From assembly GCA_963761115.1 (NCBI GenBank), contig CAVXFS010000005.1, positions 930,001 to 994,000 of the forward strand: a DNA stretch of 64,000 nt, in the 5' to 3' direction. Positions 10,182 through 19,663 of the stretch are shown in pieces. The DNA is from CAVXFS01 sp963761115 (GTDB taxonomy: Bacteria > Pseudomonadota > Gammaproteobacteria > Burkholderiales > Gallionellaceae). The position numbers were made by a program, and so were the translations under genes. Position 1 is the stretch's first letter. Each line of letters starts with the position of its first letter. The notes under the pieces were generated by a model. The model worked only from the letters and a program-made list of their open reading frames with translations. It searched no databases and was not told the DNA's origin.

Positions 10182-11057
10182 TCGATAAGGACACCAGAGT
10201 AATCACCCAGGGCATGACCGGCAAGGTCGGCCAGTTCCACACTTTTCATTGCCGCAAGCTATGCGAATGGTGCGAATTGTTTCGTGGCGGGCGTGAATCC
10301 GAAAAAGGCGGGCGAATCTTTCGAGGGGATCCCGGTTTACGCTTCGGTGCGCGACGCCAAAGCAGGCAACCGGCGCGACGGTGTCGGTGATCTACGTGCC
10401 GCCAGCGGGCGCGGCAGCGGCGATCGACGAGGCGGTCGAGGCCGAACTGGATCTGGTGATCTGCATCACCGAGGGCATCCCGGTGCACGACATGTTGCGC
10501 ACGCGCTACAGGATGCAGGGCAAGACGCACGTTGCTGATCGGCCCGAATTGTCCGGGGCTGATCACGCCGGACGAGATCAAGATCGGCATCATGCCCGGC
10601 CATATCCACCGCAAGGGGCGCATCGGCGTGGTGTCGCGCTCCGGCACCTTGACCTATGAGGCGGTCGGGCAACTGAGCGCGCTGGGCATGGGGCAGTCTT
10701 CCTGTGTCGGTATCGGCGGTGACCCGATCAACGGCCTGAAGCATCTGGATGTGATGAAGTTGTTCAATGACGATCCGGAAACCGATGCGGTGGTCATGGT
10801 CGGCGAGATCGGCGGCAGCGACGAGGAAGAATGCGCGCGCTGGATCAAGGGCAACATGAAGAAGCCGGTGGTCGGTTTCATCGCCGGCGTGACTGCGCCG
10901 CCCGGCAAGCGCATGGGACATGCGGGTGCGATCATATCCGGCGGGCAGGGCGGTGCCGAAGCACAAACTGGCGGTGATGGAGGAGTGCGGTATCCACATC
11001 ACCCGCAATCCCGCTGAAATGGGGCGCGTGATGCAGAAAATCCTGAAGGGTAGTTGA
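10169..11057 (+). pseudogene. sucD: Succinyl-CoA synthetase alpha subunit, frame broken
   Basis: Partner of SucC; carries the CoA-binding Rossmann domain and the phosphohistidine. The start is MSILIDKDTRVITQGMTGK at 10169. Family sequence then continues in successive frames: FVAGVNPKKAGESFEGIPVYASVRDAK (from about 10275), VSVIYVPPAGAAAAIDEAVE (from about 10381), LLIGPNCPGLITPDE (from about 10532), and after about 10965 the C-terminus GIHITRNPAEMGRVM. At least four indels. The active-site histidine region GHAGAIISGG (near 10917-10946) is present. Stop TGA 11055-11057 overlaps the terC start. Confidence 0.85.
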
Positions 11058-11815
11058 TGCTGGAAATGTTGGCTCTCGGCCCAGTTCTGGGTGGATGTGC
11101 TCAAGATCATCATGATCGACCTGTTGCTGAGCGGCGATAACGCGGTGGTGATCGCGCTGGCCTGCCGCAATCTGCCGCCGGAGCAGCGCAAAAAGGGCAT
11201 TTTGTTCGGTGTGTTGGCGCGATCGTTTTGCGCGTCGTGCTGACGTTCTTTGCGGTAAACCTGCTGTCCCTGCCTTACCTCAAGCTGGTCGGTGCGCTGT
11301 TGCTGATCTGGATCGGCGTCAAGCTGATCCTGCCGGAACGAAGAACACCATGCCGATCGATCTTAAGGCCGATGACGCACTTGTTGGGCGCGGTACGCAC
11401 CATCATCATCGCTGATTTCATCATGAGCCTGGATAACGTGCTGGGCGTGGCGGCTGCGGCAAACGGTAATGTGCTGCTGCTGGTGTTCGGTCTGCTGATC
11501 AGCATTCCGCTGATCGCCTGGAGCAGCCAATTGGTGTTGAAGCTGATCGACCGCTTCCCCGTGATCATCTACTCCGGTGGTGGACTGCTGGGTTACGTGG
11601 CGGGAGAGATGCTGATCAGCGACAGCCTGCTGAACTCTGCCCTGGAATTGATACCTCCTGGTGTACACGCGTTGTTCCCTGTAGCTTGTGCTCTGCTGGT
11701 GATGGCGTTGGGCAAGTGGCTGGCGCTGCGTTCGGTAGCCGCCGAGAAAGTGGTCAGCCTGGTCCAGGGGCGGGTTTCAAATCCAACTCCAGGTGCTTCG
11801 GAAGAAGACCAATAA
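11057..11815 (+). pseudogene. TerC/YjbE-family membrane protein, frame broken
   Basis: Integral membrane protein of the TerC family (YjbE type), related to metal-ion export and tellurium resistance determinants. The segment from ATG 11057 gives MLEMLALG, then, after an indel near 11078, family sequence FWVDVLKIIMIDLLLSGDNA and VIALACRNLPPEQRKKG. Further frame changes fall near 11215 and 11335-11400. From about 11400 one frame runs to the stop with IIIADFIMSLDNVLGVAAAA, a second SLDN-type metal-binding motif, and three more membrane helices. Direct overlap with sucD suggests cotranscription. A true frame would give about 250 residues. Confidence 0.72.
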
Positions 11816-12045
11816 TCTTGGTTGCCATGCTGGTATGGGGATAAAGCGATGGACTGGCTATCCCCCCTTTGAGCTATATCCGTGCACCCCTGAAGGTTAT
11901 AGACATGTCCGCAGTATAGGCGTTAAATGACTCCATTTTTGCTTGTGTATTTCCATGGTCTTGAGGCGTATATGGTTTCCGGGTTAGCCGGGAATAGTGA
12001 TTCCAGACAGGCGCATCGTTAAACAGGACTTAATCAGGGAGAGTT

Positions 12046-12558
12046 ATGTCTGACAGTAAAGTATTGGATAACCCGGATCGCCGCGATTTTCTTGGAATAG
12101 CAACCGCTACGGTCGGGGCGGCAGGCGTGGCGGCTGCTTGCTGGCCACTGGTCAGCAGCATGAACCCGAGCATGGACACGCTGGAAAAAGCCACCACCGA
12201 GGTGGATCTTTCCGGTATAGCGGCGGGACAAATGGAATCGGTAGCCTGGGGCGGCAAGCCGGTTTTTGTACTGCATCGAACAGCCGAACAAATTGCCGCC
12301 ATGGAAGCGTCCCCGGGAGGCAAGGACCCGCAAGCAGACCGTGAACGGATCCAGAAACCGGAGTGGCTGGTGGTGGTCGGGGTTTGCACGCACATGGGTT
12401 GCATTCCCGGACGCAACCAGAATGGCTGGCTATGCCCGTGCCATGGCAGCGTGTATGACAACAGCGGCCGGATTCTGCACGGCCCGGCTCCGAAGAACCT
12501 GATCGTGCCGCCGTATAGATTCGTTTCCGACGAAAAAATTACCATAGGGATGGCATGA
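12046..12558 (+). CDS. petA: Ubiquinol-cytochrome c reductase Rieske subunit
   Basis: Iron-sulfur subunit of the cytochrome bc1 complex, passing electrons from ubiquinol to cytochrome c1. A twin-arginine motif (DRRDFLG, residues 11-17) starts the membrane anchor (about 18-38). The 2Fe-2S ligands are Cys114 and His116 (CTHMGC) and Cys130 and His133 (CPCHGS); Cys119 and Cys132 form the usual disulfide. 170 residues, short for the family because the loop between the two cluster boxes is compact (PGRNQNGW). It is the one fully intact gene inside the indel-rich stretch. petB follows after one base. Confidence 0.95.
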   Translation: MSDSKVLDNPDRRDFLGIATATVGAAGVAAACWPLVSSMNPSMDTLEKATTEVDLSGIAAGQMESVAWGGKPVFVLHRTAEQIAAMEASPGGKDPQADRERIQKPEWLVVVGVCTHMGCIPGRNQNGWLCPCHGSVYDNSGRILHGPAPKNLIVPPYRFVSDEKITIGMA

Positions 12559-12559
12559 C

Positions 12560-13756
12560 ATGGTGAGTCGCGTGATTAGCTGGATAGACCAGCGTTTTCC
12601 CCTTACCAGTTTCGTCAAGCATGAACTGACCGAATACCCTACCCCACGCAACCTGAGTTACTGGTGGAATTTCGGTTTCCTCGCCGGATTCGTGCTGGTG
12701 CTGCAGATCGTGACCGGCATCTTTCTCGCGATGTTCTACAAGCCCGACGTGAACCTCGCATTCGATTCGGTGCAGCACATCATGCGTGATGTGAACTATG
12801 GCTGGCTGCTGCGCTATATTCATTCCACCGGTGCGTCGGCTTTCTTCATCGTCATATATGTGCATATGGCGCGCACCCTGTATTACGCCTCCTACCACAA
12901 GCCGCGCGAGCTGATGTGGTGGAGTGGGCAGGTGCTGCTGCTGGCGCTGATGGCCACCGCATTCATGGGCTATCTGCTGCCGTGGGGGCAGATGTCCTAT
13001 TGGGGCGCGCAGGTCATCACCAATCTGTTCGGCGTTACGCCGTTTCTCGGCGACAAGATAGTGATGTGGCTGCGCGGCGATTTCGCGGTGGGCGATGCCA
13101 CGCTGACCCGATTCTTCGCCTTGCATTATCTGCTTCCGTTCCTCATTTTTGCGCTGGTGATCATCCATCTGGTGGCATTGCATACCGTCAAGAGCAGCAA
13201 TCCGTCCGGCATCAGCCTGGCCGACAAGGACAACATTCCGTTTCATCCGTATTTCACCCTCAAGGATTTTTTCGGGCTGGGTGTGTATCTCATCGTGTTT
13301 TCTGCGTTCGTGTTTTTCATGCCGAACACGTTCATCGAGCCGACCAATAATATTCCTGCGAATCCGCATGATGACGCCGCCGCACATCGAGCCGGAATGG
13401 TATTTCCTGCCGTTTTACGCCATTCTGCGCTCGATCCCGGACATGCTGGGTGGTGTCGTGGCGATGGCGATTTCGGTGCTGATCTTTACCGTACTGCCAT
13501 TCGCCGACCGCACGAGCCTGCCCGGCGGCGCGCGCTATCGGCCGATCTATCGCGCCATGTTCTACATGTTCATCGTTGACGTACTGGTGCTTGGTTATGT
13601 TGGTTCGAAGCCGCCGTCGGGATTTCGTCGTGACGCTCGGGCAGGTGGCGACGCTGATATATTTCGCCACTTTCTTTCTGCTGCCATTTGCTTCAAAGGG
13701 CGAGGAACGCTGGATGCGCGCTCGCGGATTGCCGCCGGAATTACTGAGCGCATGAT
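12560..13756 (+). pseudogene. petB: Cytochrome b of the bc1 complex, frameshifted
   Basis: Membrane core of the bc1 complex with two b haems and both quinone sites. Residues up to TFIEPTNNIPANP (about 13364) read in one frame, including the haem-ligand helices (LRYIHSTGAS, FIVIYVHMARTLYY). One extra base near 13365-13371 moves the frame so that MMTPPHIEPEWYFLPFYAILRS, containing the Qo-site PEWY motif, continues in the next frame. A second shift near 13620 moves it again to FVVTLGQVATLIYFATFF and the end ERWMRARGLPPELLSA at 13756. Corrected length is about 398 residues, normal for the family. Confidence 0.87.
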
Positions 13757-13805
13757 CCAGCAACGACCGCCACGCAAAAAATGGCCATCGCAAGGTGAAT
13801 GCGCA

Positions 13806-14563
13806 ATGAAGCGCTGGGTTGTGTTCGCATTATGCTTGTTTGTCTGTTCAGTTCGTGCCGAAGCGGAACAATGCCGCTGCAAAAAATCGAGGTGGCAACT
13901 GACCAGCCAACCCTGGAAAGAGGGGCGGAAACCGTGATGACGGTTTGCATCGGCTGTCATAGCCTGAAGTACGTGCGTTTTCGCAACCTGACCACGCTGG
14001 GCATCGCGAAAGACAAGGTGGACGAATGGCGCGGGACCAGCCCGATGGGAACGACCCTAACCAGCCAGATGCCGGCAGAATCCGCCGAACAATCCTTTGG
14101 CAAGGCGCCACCCGACCTCAGCCTGATGGCGAAGGCGCGCGAGGGCGGGCCGAACTATATCTATTCCTACCTGCTCGGATATTACATGAGTCCGGATGGC
14201 ATGCTGGGCAATCATTACTATCCGCCCACGAAGATGCCGGATGTGCTGGGGGTGGCTGGCGTCACCGATCCGGTGCAGCGTGCAGAACTGGAGAAGAAGG
14301 CGCGCGAAGTCGCCTCCTTCCTGGTGTGGGCGTCCGATCCGCATGCACAGGAACGACATCGGCTTGGGTATTATGTCATCGGATATCTGCTGGTACTGAC
14401 CACCATGCTGTACTTCCTCAAGAAGCGCATATGGGCCAGGCTGGACAACGGAATGCCCGATGATCATCAAGCGCGAGTAGCGATGCCGCCGGATCCCGGC
14501 CATGCCATTTACCGAAATCGACCGGCAATTTGGTATAGTCCCCTGCTGTATTCAATCCGATAA
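13806..14563 (+). CDS. petC: Cytochrome c1 of the bc1 complex (frameshift near start)
   Basis: Covalent haem subunit of the bc1 complex. From ATG 13806 the first 21 residues form a signal peptide (ending SVRAEA), then one missing base near 13871 moves the frame to MPLQKIEVATDQPTLERGAE. The haem-binding CIGCHSLKYVR lies near 13946-13978, the Met-ligand region follows (PTKMPDVLG), and a C-terminal membrane anchor (GYYVIGYLLVLTTMLYFLKK) near 14365-14430. The reading frame continues to 14563; an alternative end at 14480 would need another indel. Annotated as a single long frame it would seem to start inside, near 13871. Confidence 0.83.
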
Positions 14564-14579
14564 CGTCAATGGGGAAAAA

Positions 14580-15493
14580 ATGAGTCATTCCGCAATCTCC
14601 TCTCTCAACCAGAAGTTCGCCATCACCGGGCAGCTTGAATTCATACAGGACGCCGGTGGCCTGGTCATAGCACGCATCAACAATCCGATGCGCGATCATC
14701 GATCGCGCTGCAGGGCGCTCATATCATGACTTACCAGCAGCCGGGTATACAGCCGATCATCTGGCTGAGTCCTGCGGCCAAACTTGCGCCCGGCAAATCG
14801 ATCCGCGGCGGCGTGCCAATATGCTGGCCATGGTTTGGCCCGCATGCCAGCGAGAGCGGATTCCCGGCACACGGTTTTGCCCGCACCGTTCCCTGGCAGG
14901 TCGTGGCCAGTGAAGCCGTTGCGGATGGCAGCACGCGGATGATATTTGAGCTTCCACAGAGTTCGATTCCTGCCGCGCAATGGCCGCATGCCTGCAGGGT
15001 GCGTTATATCGTGACCGTCGGCAGGGAGCTGAACAGCGGAACTGGTCACCGAGAATACCGGCAATGCCGCATTCGAGATCGGCGAGGCGCTGCACACCTA
15101 TTTAGTCGTCAGCGACGTGGATGCAGTTCGCATCAGTGGCCTGGATGGCGCTACCTATCTGGACAAGGTGGACAATATGCAGCGCAAGGTCCAGTCGGGG
15201 CCGATCGAGATCAATCAGAAGTGGATCGCCTGTATGTGGATACCGAGACGGAATGCCTGATCGAAGATGCCGGCTGTACCCGCCGCATACGCATAAGCAA
15301 GCGCGGCAGTCGTTCTACCGTGGTATGGAACCCCTGGGTGGAAAAATCCGCCAAGATGGGCGATTTCGGCAGCGACACCGGTTATCGTGGCATGGTTTGT
15401 GTCGAAAGTGCCAATGCTGCCGAGAACACGGTCAACATAGCGCCGGGAGCAAGCCATGTCCTGGCAGTAATTTACCATGCCGAAAAAACCTGA
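14580..15493 (+). pseudogene. D-hexose-6-phosphate mutarotase (YeaD-like), frame broken
   Basis: Aldose-1-epimerase superfamily. MSHSAISSLNQKFAITGQLE starts at ATG 14580 in one frame and breaks near 14693. It resumes as HIMTYQQPGIQPIIWLSP and GGVPICWPWFGPH, the typical substrate-binding block, to about 15035. It shifts to LVTENTGNAAFEIGEALHTY (about 15046-15105, catalytic His in LHTY) and VSDVDAVRISGLDGATY, then shifts back near 15222 to the C-terminus with VVWNPW and GYRGMVCVESANA. The corrected protein would be about 300 residues. Family assignment firm, exact substrate inferred. Confidence 0.75.
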
Positions 15494-15600
15494 TGGCATG
15501 GCTTCCGGGGATTTTTCAGTTACCTTTTTCCCGACATTCGGCTATCATTCGGCACTGTCTGGGCGTGTTTTTGAATCGAATTGACGGAAAGGTAAGCTCC

Positions 15601-15780
15601 ATGGATCCCAAGGTAGGTACATTGATAGTAGCAATAATATTGTCGATCGCTCTTTGGCTCATCGGCGGTTTTGTGTTGGGCAAGGCAGGTGGCATGATAT
15701 GCGTCCTGATCGGTATCACGGCTGTCGGCCTCGCCGCTGGCAATCTGATGAATTCTCCGGAACCAACAAAACACGATTGA
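15601..15780 (+). CDS. Small two-helix membrane protein, unknown
   Basis: 59 residues from ATG 15601, preceded by GGAAAGGTAAG. Two hydrophobic helices are predicted by eye (about residues 7-27 and 30-50) joined by a Gly/Lys turn (FVLGKAGG), with a polar tail ending PEPTKHD. No family recognised. The first intact gene after the indel-rich region. A promoter-like stretch lies within the 107 bases before it, but no clear consensus was found. Confidence 0.6.
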   Translation: MDPKVGTLIVAIILSIALWLIGGFVLGKAGGMICVLIGITAVGLAAGNLMNSPEPTKHD

Positions 15781-16028
15781 CGCCTGTAGTCAGGCTGCAT
15801 TTCCCGTTCGTGCCTGTAGATTCGCAGGCAGGCTGTTCTGTTCAATGGCGGCCTGCCTGATTCACATGTGTGCGTCTCCATTAGGGGATTGCCGCAGAAT
15901 CTGTTAGAGTCGCCTCCGCAACATTGTTTCAGTCTTGATGTTGCCCCATCGTGGTTGGTTAATCCCGCTACCTGCCTGAGACTGGCGTTCCCATGAACGA
16001 CAGGCCGTAGTACTTGATAAAGGTTCAT

Positions 16029-17348
16029 ATGTCATTCTCATCCCTCGGTCTGTCCGAAGAAATCCTGCGCGCCGTTACCGAGCGCGGTTACACCGAGCCC
16101 ACGCCGATCCAGGCGCAGGCTATTCCTGTAGTACTGGCCGGCGGCGACCTGCTGGCGGGCGCCCAGACCGGCACCGGCAAGACCGCCGGTTTTACCCTGC
16201 CCATACTGCAACGCCTTAGCGCTGCCGCAAAACCCGTGACCGGCAAGGCGCCGATCCGTGTACTGGTACTCATTCCCACGCGCGAACTGGCCGCGCAAGT
16301 GGAAGAGAGCGTGCGCGACTATGGCAAATACCTGAAGCTGACCTCGATGACGATGATCGGCGGGGTCAACATCAACCCGCAGATCCAGCGGTTGAAAAGC
16401 CGCGTGGATATACTGGTGGCGACGCCGGGACGCCTGCTCGATCACGTGCAGCAGCGTACGGTGGACCTGTCGCACATCGAGATTCTGGTGCTGGATGAGG
16501 CCGATCGCATGCTGGACATGGGCTTCATTCGCGACATCAAGAAAATACTCGCGCTGCTGCCGAAACAGAGGCAGAACCTGCTGTTCTCCGCCACTTTCTC
16601 CGACGAGATCAAGCAACTGGCTGACGGCCTGCTCAACAAGCCCGCGCTGATCGAAGTCGCACGGCGCAATGCCACTCCCGATCTGATCGAGCAGAAAGTC
16701 TATCCGGTGGATCGCGAAAGAAAGCGCGCGTTGCTTGCACACCTGATCAAGGAACACAACTGGTTCCAGGTACTTGTGTTCACGCGCACCAAGCACGGCG
16801 CCAATCGTCTGGCCGAGCAGCTGGACAAGGATGGCATCCCGGCGCTGGCGATACATGGCAACAAGAGCCAGGCTGCGCGTACCCGCGCGCTGGCGGAGTT
16901 CAAGACCGGCAAGTTGCAGGTGTTGTGCGCGACCGACATCGCCGCGCGCGGTATCGACATCAGCGAACTGCCGCATGTGGTTAATTATGAACTGCCCAAT
17001 GTGCCTGAAGATTATGTACACCGCATCGGCCGGACCGGGCGCGCGGGCAGCGAAGGTGAGGCGAGTTCGCTGGTCTGCGTGGACGAGTTGAAATTGCTGC
17101 GCGACATCGAGCGGCTGATCAAGCGCGAGATCCCGGTGGTGAACGTGCCGGGATTCGAGGTCGATCCCAGCATCAAGCCGGAACCGATCATGAATGGTCA
17201 GAATCGCGGCGGCGGGCGCGGCCAGGGCCAGGGCCGCGGCCAGCAGAATCGCGGGCAAGCAGCTCGCCCTGGCAGCAGACCGGGTGCAGTCGCAACACAT
17301 GGCACGGCCAAGCCGGCAGTGCATCGATTTGGTGGTCGTGGACGATAA
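16029..17348 (+). CDS. rhlE: DEAD-box ATP-dependent RNA helicase RhlE
   Basis: RNA helicase of the RhlE group, acting in ribosome assembly and mRNA decay. Start at ATG 16029 (MSFSSLGLSEEIL), with 15 weaker in-frame bases upstream. All motifs are present: Q motif (GYTEPTPIQ), motif I AQTGTGKT, Ia PTRELA, II DEAD in VLDEADRMLDMGF, III SAT, V ATDIAARGID, VI HRIGRTGR. The C-terminal tail from about residue 385 is basic and Gly/Gln/Arg-rich (GGGRGQGQGRGQQNRG), as expected for RNA contact. 439 residues. A 248-base leader with no gene precedes it. Confidence 0.95.
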   Translation: MSFSSLGLSEEILRAVTERGYTEPTPIQAQAIPVVLAGGDLLAGAQTGTGKTAGFTLPILQRLSAAAKPVTGKAPIRVLVLIPTRELAAQVEESVRDYGKYLKLTSMTMIGGVNINPQIQRLKSRVDILVATPGRLLDHVQQRTVDLSHIEILVLDEADRMLDMGFIRDIKKILALLPKQRQNLLFSATFSDEIKQLADGLLNKPALIEVARRNATPDLIEQKVYPVDRERKRALLAHLIKEHNWFQVLVFTRTKHGANRLAEQLDKDGIPALAIHGNKSQAARTRALAEFKTGKLQVLCATDIAARGIDISELPHVVNYELPNVPEDYVHRIGRTGRAGSEGEASSLVCVDELKLLRDIERLIKREIPVVNVPGFEVDPSIKPEPIMNGQNRGGGRGQGQGRGQQNRGQAARPGSRPGAVATHGTAKPAVHRFGGRGR

Positions 17349-17362
17349 GATCAGGTAGTGCA

Positions 17363-17420
17363 GGATGCGGTGAGCTTGCGAACCGCATCAATCGCGAATG
17401 ATGCGGTTGTCGCCGCATCC
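17363..17420. repeat. Four-arm alternating inverted repeat
   Basis: Between the rhlE stop and srkA four related arms alternate: GGATGCGG (17363-17370), CCGCATC (17383-17389), GATGCGG (17400-17406), CCGCATCC (17413-17420). Arms 1-2 and 3-4 can form two hairpins, or 1-4 and 2-3 a single long one. No T-run follows, so it is not a standard intrinsic terminator. It ends 12 bases before the srkA start codon. Confidence 0.7.
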
Positions 17421-17432
17421 TACGGTGATTAA

Positions 17433-18419
17433 ATGATGCAACAAGCAGAAAACTTTTCCACGCTCACCCCGGACTGTGTGCTGAACGCACTGGAGAGCCT
17501 CGGGTTGCGCAGCGATGGGCGCCTGCTGGCGCTCAACAGCTATGAGAACCGGGTCTACCAGATCGGCATGGAGGAGGGCCCGCCGCTGGTGGCGAAATTC
17601 TATCGTCCGGCGCGCTGGACGGATCAGGCCATCCTCGAAGAACACGCTTTCGTACAGGAACTGGTCGAGCATGAGATCCCGGTGGTGCCGGCACTGGTGC
17701 AGGATGGGAGATCGCTGCATGAATTCGAGGGTTTCCGTTTTTCCGTTTTTTCCAAACATGGCGGGCGAGCACCGGAATTGGAAGACCGGCAGACGCTGGA
17801 ATGGATGGGGCGCTTCCTCGGCCGTATCCATGCGGTTGGCAAGATAATGATATTCCAGCATCGTCCGGTCCTCGATATCCAGTCCTTCGGCGAACAGCCA
17901 CGCGATTTTCTGCTGGCTCACCATTTCATTCCGGACGATATCGACGCGGCCTATCGTAGTGTGCTGGAACAGGCGCTGGACGGCGTGCGCAGTTGCTTCG
18001 CCCGCGCGGGCGAGGTGGCGAACATACGCCTGCACGGCGACTGCCATGCCGGCAACGTGCTGTGGACCGAGGATGGTCCGCACTTCGTGGATTTCGACGA
18101 CAGTCGCATGGGGCCACCGGTGCAGGACCTGTGGATGCTGCTGTCGGGCGAGCGCGCCGACATGGTGCGGCAATTTACCGACGTGCTGGCGGGCTACGAG
18201 GACTTCTGCGATTTCGACGAGCGCGAGTTGCACCTGGTCGAAGCGCTGCGCACCCTGCGCCTGGTCCATTACTCGGCCTGGCTGGCCCAGCGCTGGGATG
18301 ATCCGGCCTTCAAGCAGGCCTTCCCCTGGTTCAATACGCAACGTTACTGGCAGGACCGCATACTCGAACTGCGCGAGCAGATCGCGCTGATGCAGGAGCC
18401 GCCGCTATGGCAAGCGTAG
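17433..18419 (+). CDS. srkA: Stress response serine/threonine kinase SrkA (YihE/RdoA)
   Basis: APH-like protein kinase that phosphorylates Ser/Thr and protects cells during envelope or oxidative stress. 328 residues, family size. Nucleotide-binding lobe with YENRVYQIG (about 38-46) and VAKFYRP (Lys near 55); catalytic loop LHGDCHAGNVLW near residue 200; Mg-binding FVDFDDSRMGPPVQDLW just after. The start could be 17433 or the next ATG at 17436. The ychJ-like gene follows 45 bases downstream. Confidence 0.92.
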   Translation: MMQQAENFSTLTPDCVLNALESLGLRSDGRLLALNSYENRVYQIGMEEGPPLVAKFYRPARWTDQAILEEHAFVQELVEHEIPVVPALVQDGRSLHEFEGFRFSVFSKHGGRAPELEDRQTLEWMGRFLGRIHAVGKIMIFQHRPVLDIQSFGEQPRDFLLAHHFIPDDIDAAYRSVLEQALDGVRSCFARAGEVANIRLHGDCHAGNVLWTEDGPHFVDFDDSRMGPPVQDLWMLLSGERADMVRQFTDVLAGYEDFCDFDERELHLVEALRTLRLVHYSAWLAQRWDDPAFKQAFPWFNTQRYWQDRILELREQIALMQEPPLWQA

Positions 18420-18464
18420 CGCCGAATCGATAGATATCGCTCCGGCTTCGTATGATTCTGATAG

Positions 18465-18854
18465 ATGGATAAGAATTTGAAACAATGTCCTTGTGGCAGC
18501 AACTATACCTATGCCACCTGCTGCGGACGCTATCTTGATGGCGGCGAGACTGCTGCCAGCGCAGAGGCATTGATGCGCTCGCGTTATGTCGCCTACACCT
18601 TGCTGCGGGAGGATTACCTGCTTGCGACCTGGCATGTTGCTACGCGGCCGGTGCGGCTGGGTTTGGCGGAGGAACCGATGACCCACTGGATCGGGCTGGA
18701 GGTCACGCGGCATGTGCAACTGGATGCGGACCATGCCGTGGTCGAATTCGTCGCGCGCTACAAGGTGAACGGTCGCGCGCACCGCATGCACGAAGTGAGT
18801 CGATTCGTGCGCGAAGCAGGGAAGTGGTATTACGCGGATGGTGAGGTCAGGTAG
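18465..18854 (+). CDS. YchJ-family SEC-C motif protein
   Basis: 129-residue UPF0225/YchJ-type protein with an N-terminal SEC-C zinc motif: CPCGSNYTYATCCGRYL at residues 8-24, giving the CxCx(8)CC pattern. A cystatin-like NTF2 domain follows (SAEALMRSRYVAYTLLREDYLLATWH). The biochemical role of YchJ is not established; the metal-binding motif is shared with SecA C-termini. Single gene, short spacing to srkA, facing the minus-strand cytochrome cluster. Confidence 0.88.
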   Translation: MDKNLKQCPCGSNYTYATCCGRYLDGGETAASAEALMRSRYVAYTLLREDYLLATWHVATRPVRLGLAEEPMTHWIGLEVTRHVQLDADHAVVEFVARYKVNGRAHRMHEVSRFVREAGKWYYADGEVR

Positions 18855-18928
18855 ATCATCAATGATTGACCCATTGATGCCGGATGCCAGATGTTATTGG
18901 AGAGCGAAAACGAGACTGCCGTAAATGC

Positions 18929-19663
18929 CTATTGCGCGGAAAGATAGTCTGCAATGGCGTCAATCTCTTCGTCGGTCAGATATCTGGCCATGGTATTCAT
19001 GATGCCGGCAGGACTGTTGGTGCGCTGGCCCGACCTGAATTCCTTGAGCTGGTCGTGGATGTAGTCGCGCTGCTGGCCGCCGAGCACCGGGAACATCGAG
19101 GAGGTCGGGGCGGCGCCTTTGCCTTGTACGCCATGGCAACTGATGCAGGCAAGGCGTTTCTTGAGGGGATCGCCGTGCAGGAAGATGGCTTCTCCGAGCT
19201 GGTTGCTGGGTGAATGATCACCCTCCATCTTGGGCTGGCTGGCGAAATAAGCGGCAATGTCAGCCAGGTCGGTATCGTTTTCAATGGTGGCGGCCATGCC
19301 GTTCATGATCTGGTGCGAGCGCGCGCCGGACTGGAAATTGTGGATCTGTTTCTCGATATAGTTGGCGTATTGGCCGGCGAGTTTGGGTATTTCCTGCTCT
19401 AGGCTGTCTCCAACAGTTCCGTGGCATCCCTGGCACAGGAACGATTTGCTCCTGCCGGCGAGCGGATCGCCAGTGCCGCTGCGTTCCTTGAGCGCTTCAG
19501 CACTGTCATCGTAGGCCTCGCGTATCATCAGCGGATTCGACCCTACATCGGTGGGCTGCTTCGCATTTGCAAGGGTGGCGCCGGCCAGCAGCACCAGGCC
19601 CAGGCAAATGGCACAAGCATGCCTGGGCAAGGTTGGCAGACCCGGTTTATTGGGCGGAGACAT
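18929..19663 (-). CDS. Dihaem cytochrome c4-like protein, copy 1
   Basis: Periplasmic two-haem cytochrome c. From ATG 19663 (244 residues): signal peptide ending LANA (about residue 34), haem motifs CQGCH at 77-81 and CISCH at 173-177, each followed by a Met-containing segment (IMNGMA, IMNTMA) likely to supply the axial ligand. The two halves are cytochrome c4-like repeats. In-frame ATG 19687 would add eight residues. It overlaps the preceding gene's stop by 17 bases and is last of four tandem paralogues. Donor and acceptor unknown; c4 proteins usually shuttle electrons to terminal oxidases. Confidence 0.9.
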   Translation of the reverse strand: MSPPNKPGLPTLPRHACAICLGLVLLAGATLANAKQPTDVGSNPLMIREAYDDSAEALKERSGTGDPLAGRSKSFLCQGCHGTVGDSLEQEIPKLAGQYANYIEKQIHNFQSGARSHQIMNGMAATIENDTDLADIAAYFASQPKMEGDHSPSNQLGEAIFLHGDPLKKRLACISCHGVQGKGAAPTSSMFPVLGGQQRDYIHDQLKEFRSGQRTNSPAGIMNTMARYLTDEEIDAIADYLSAQ

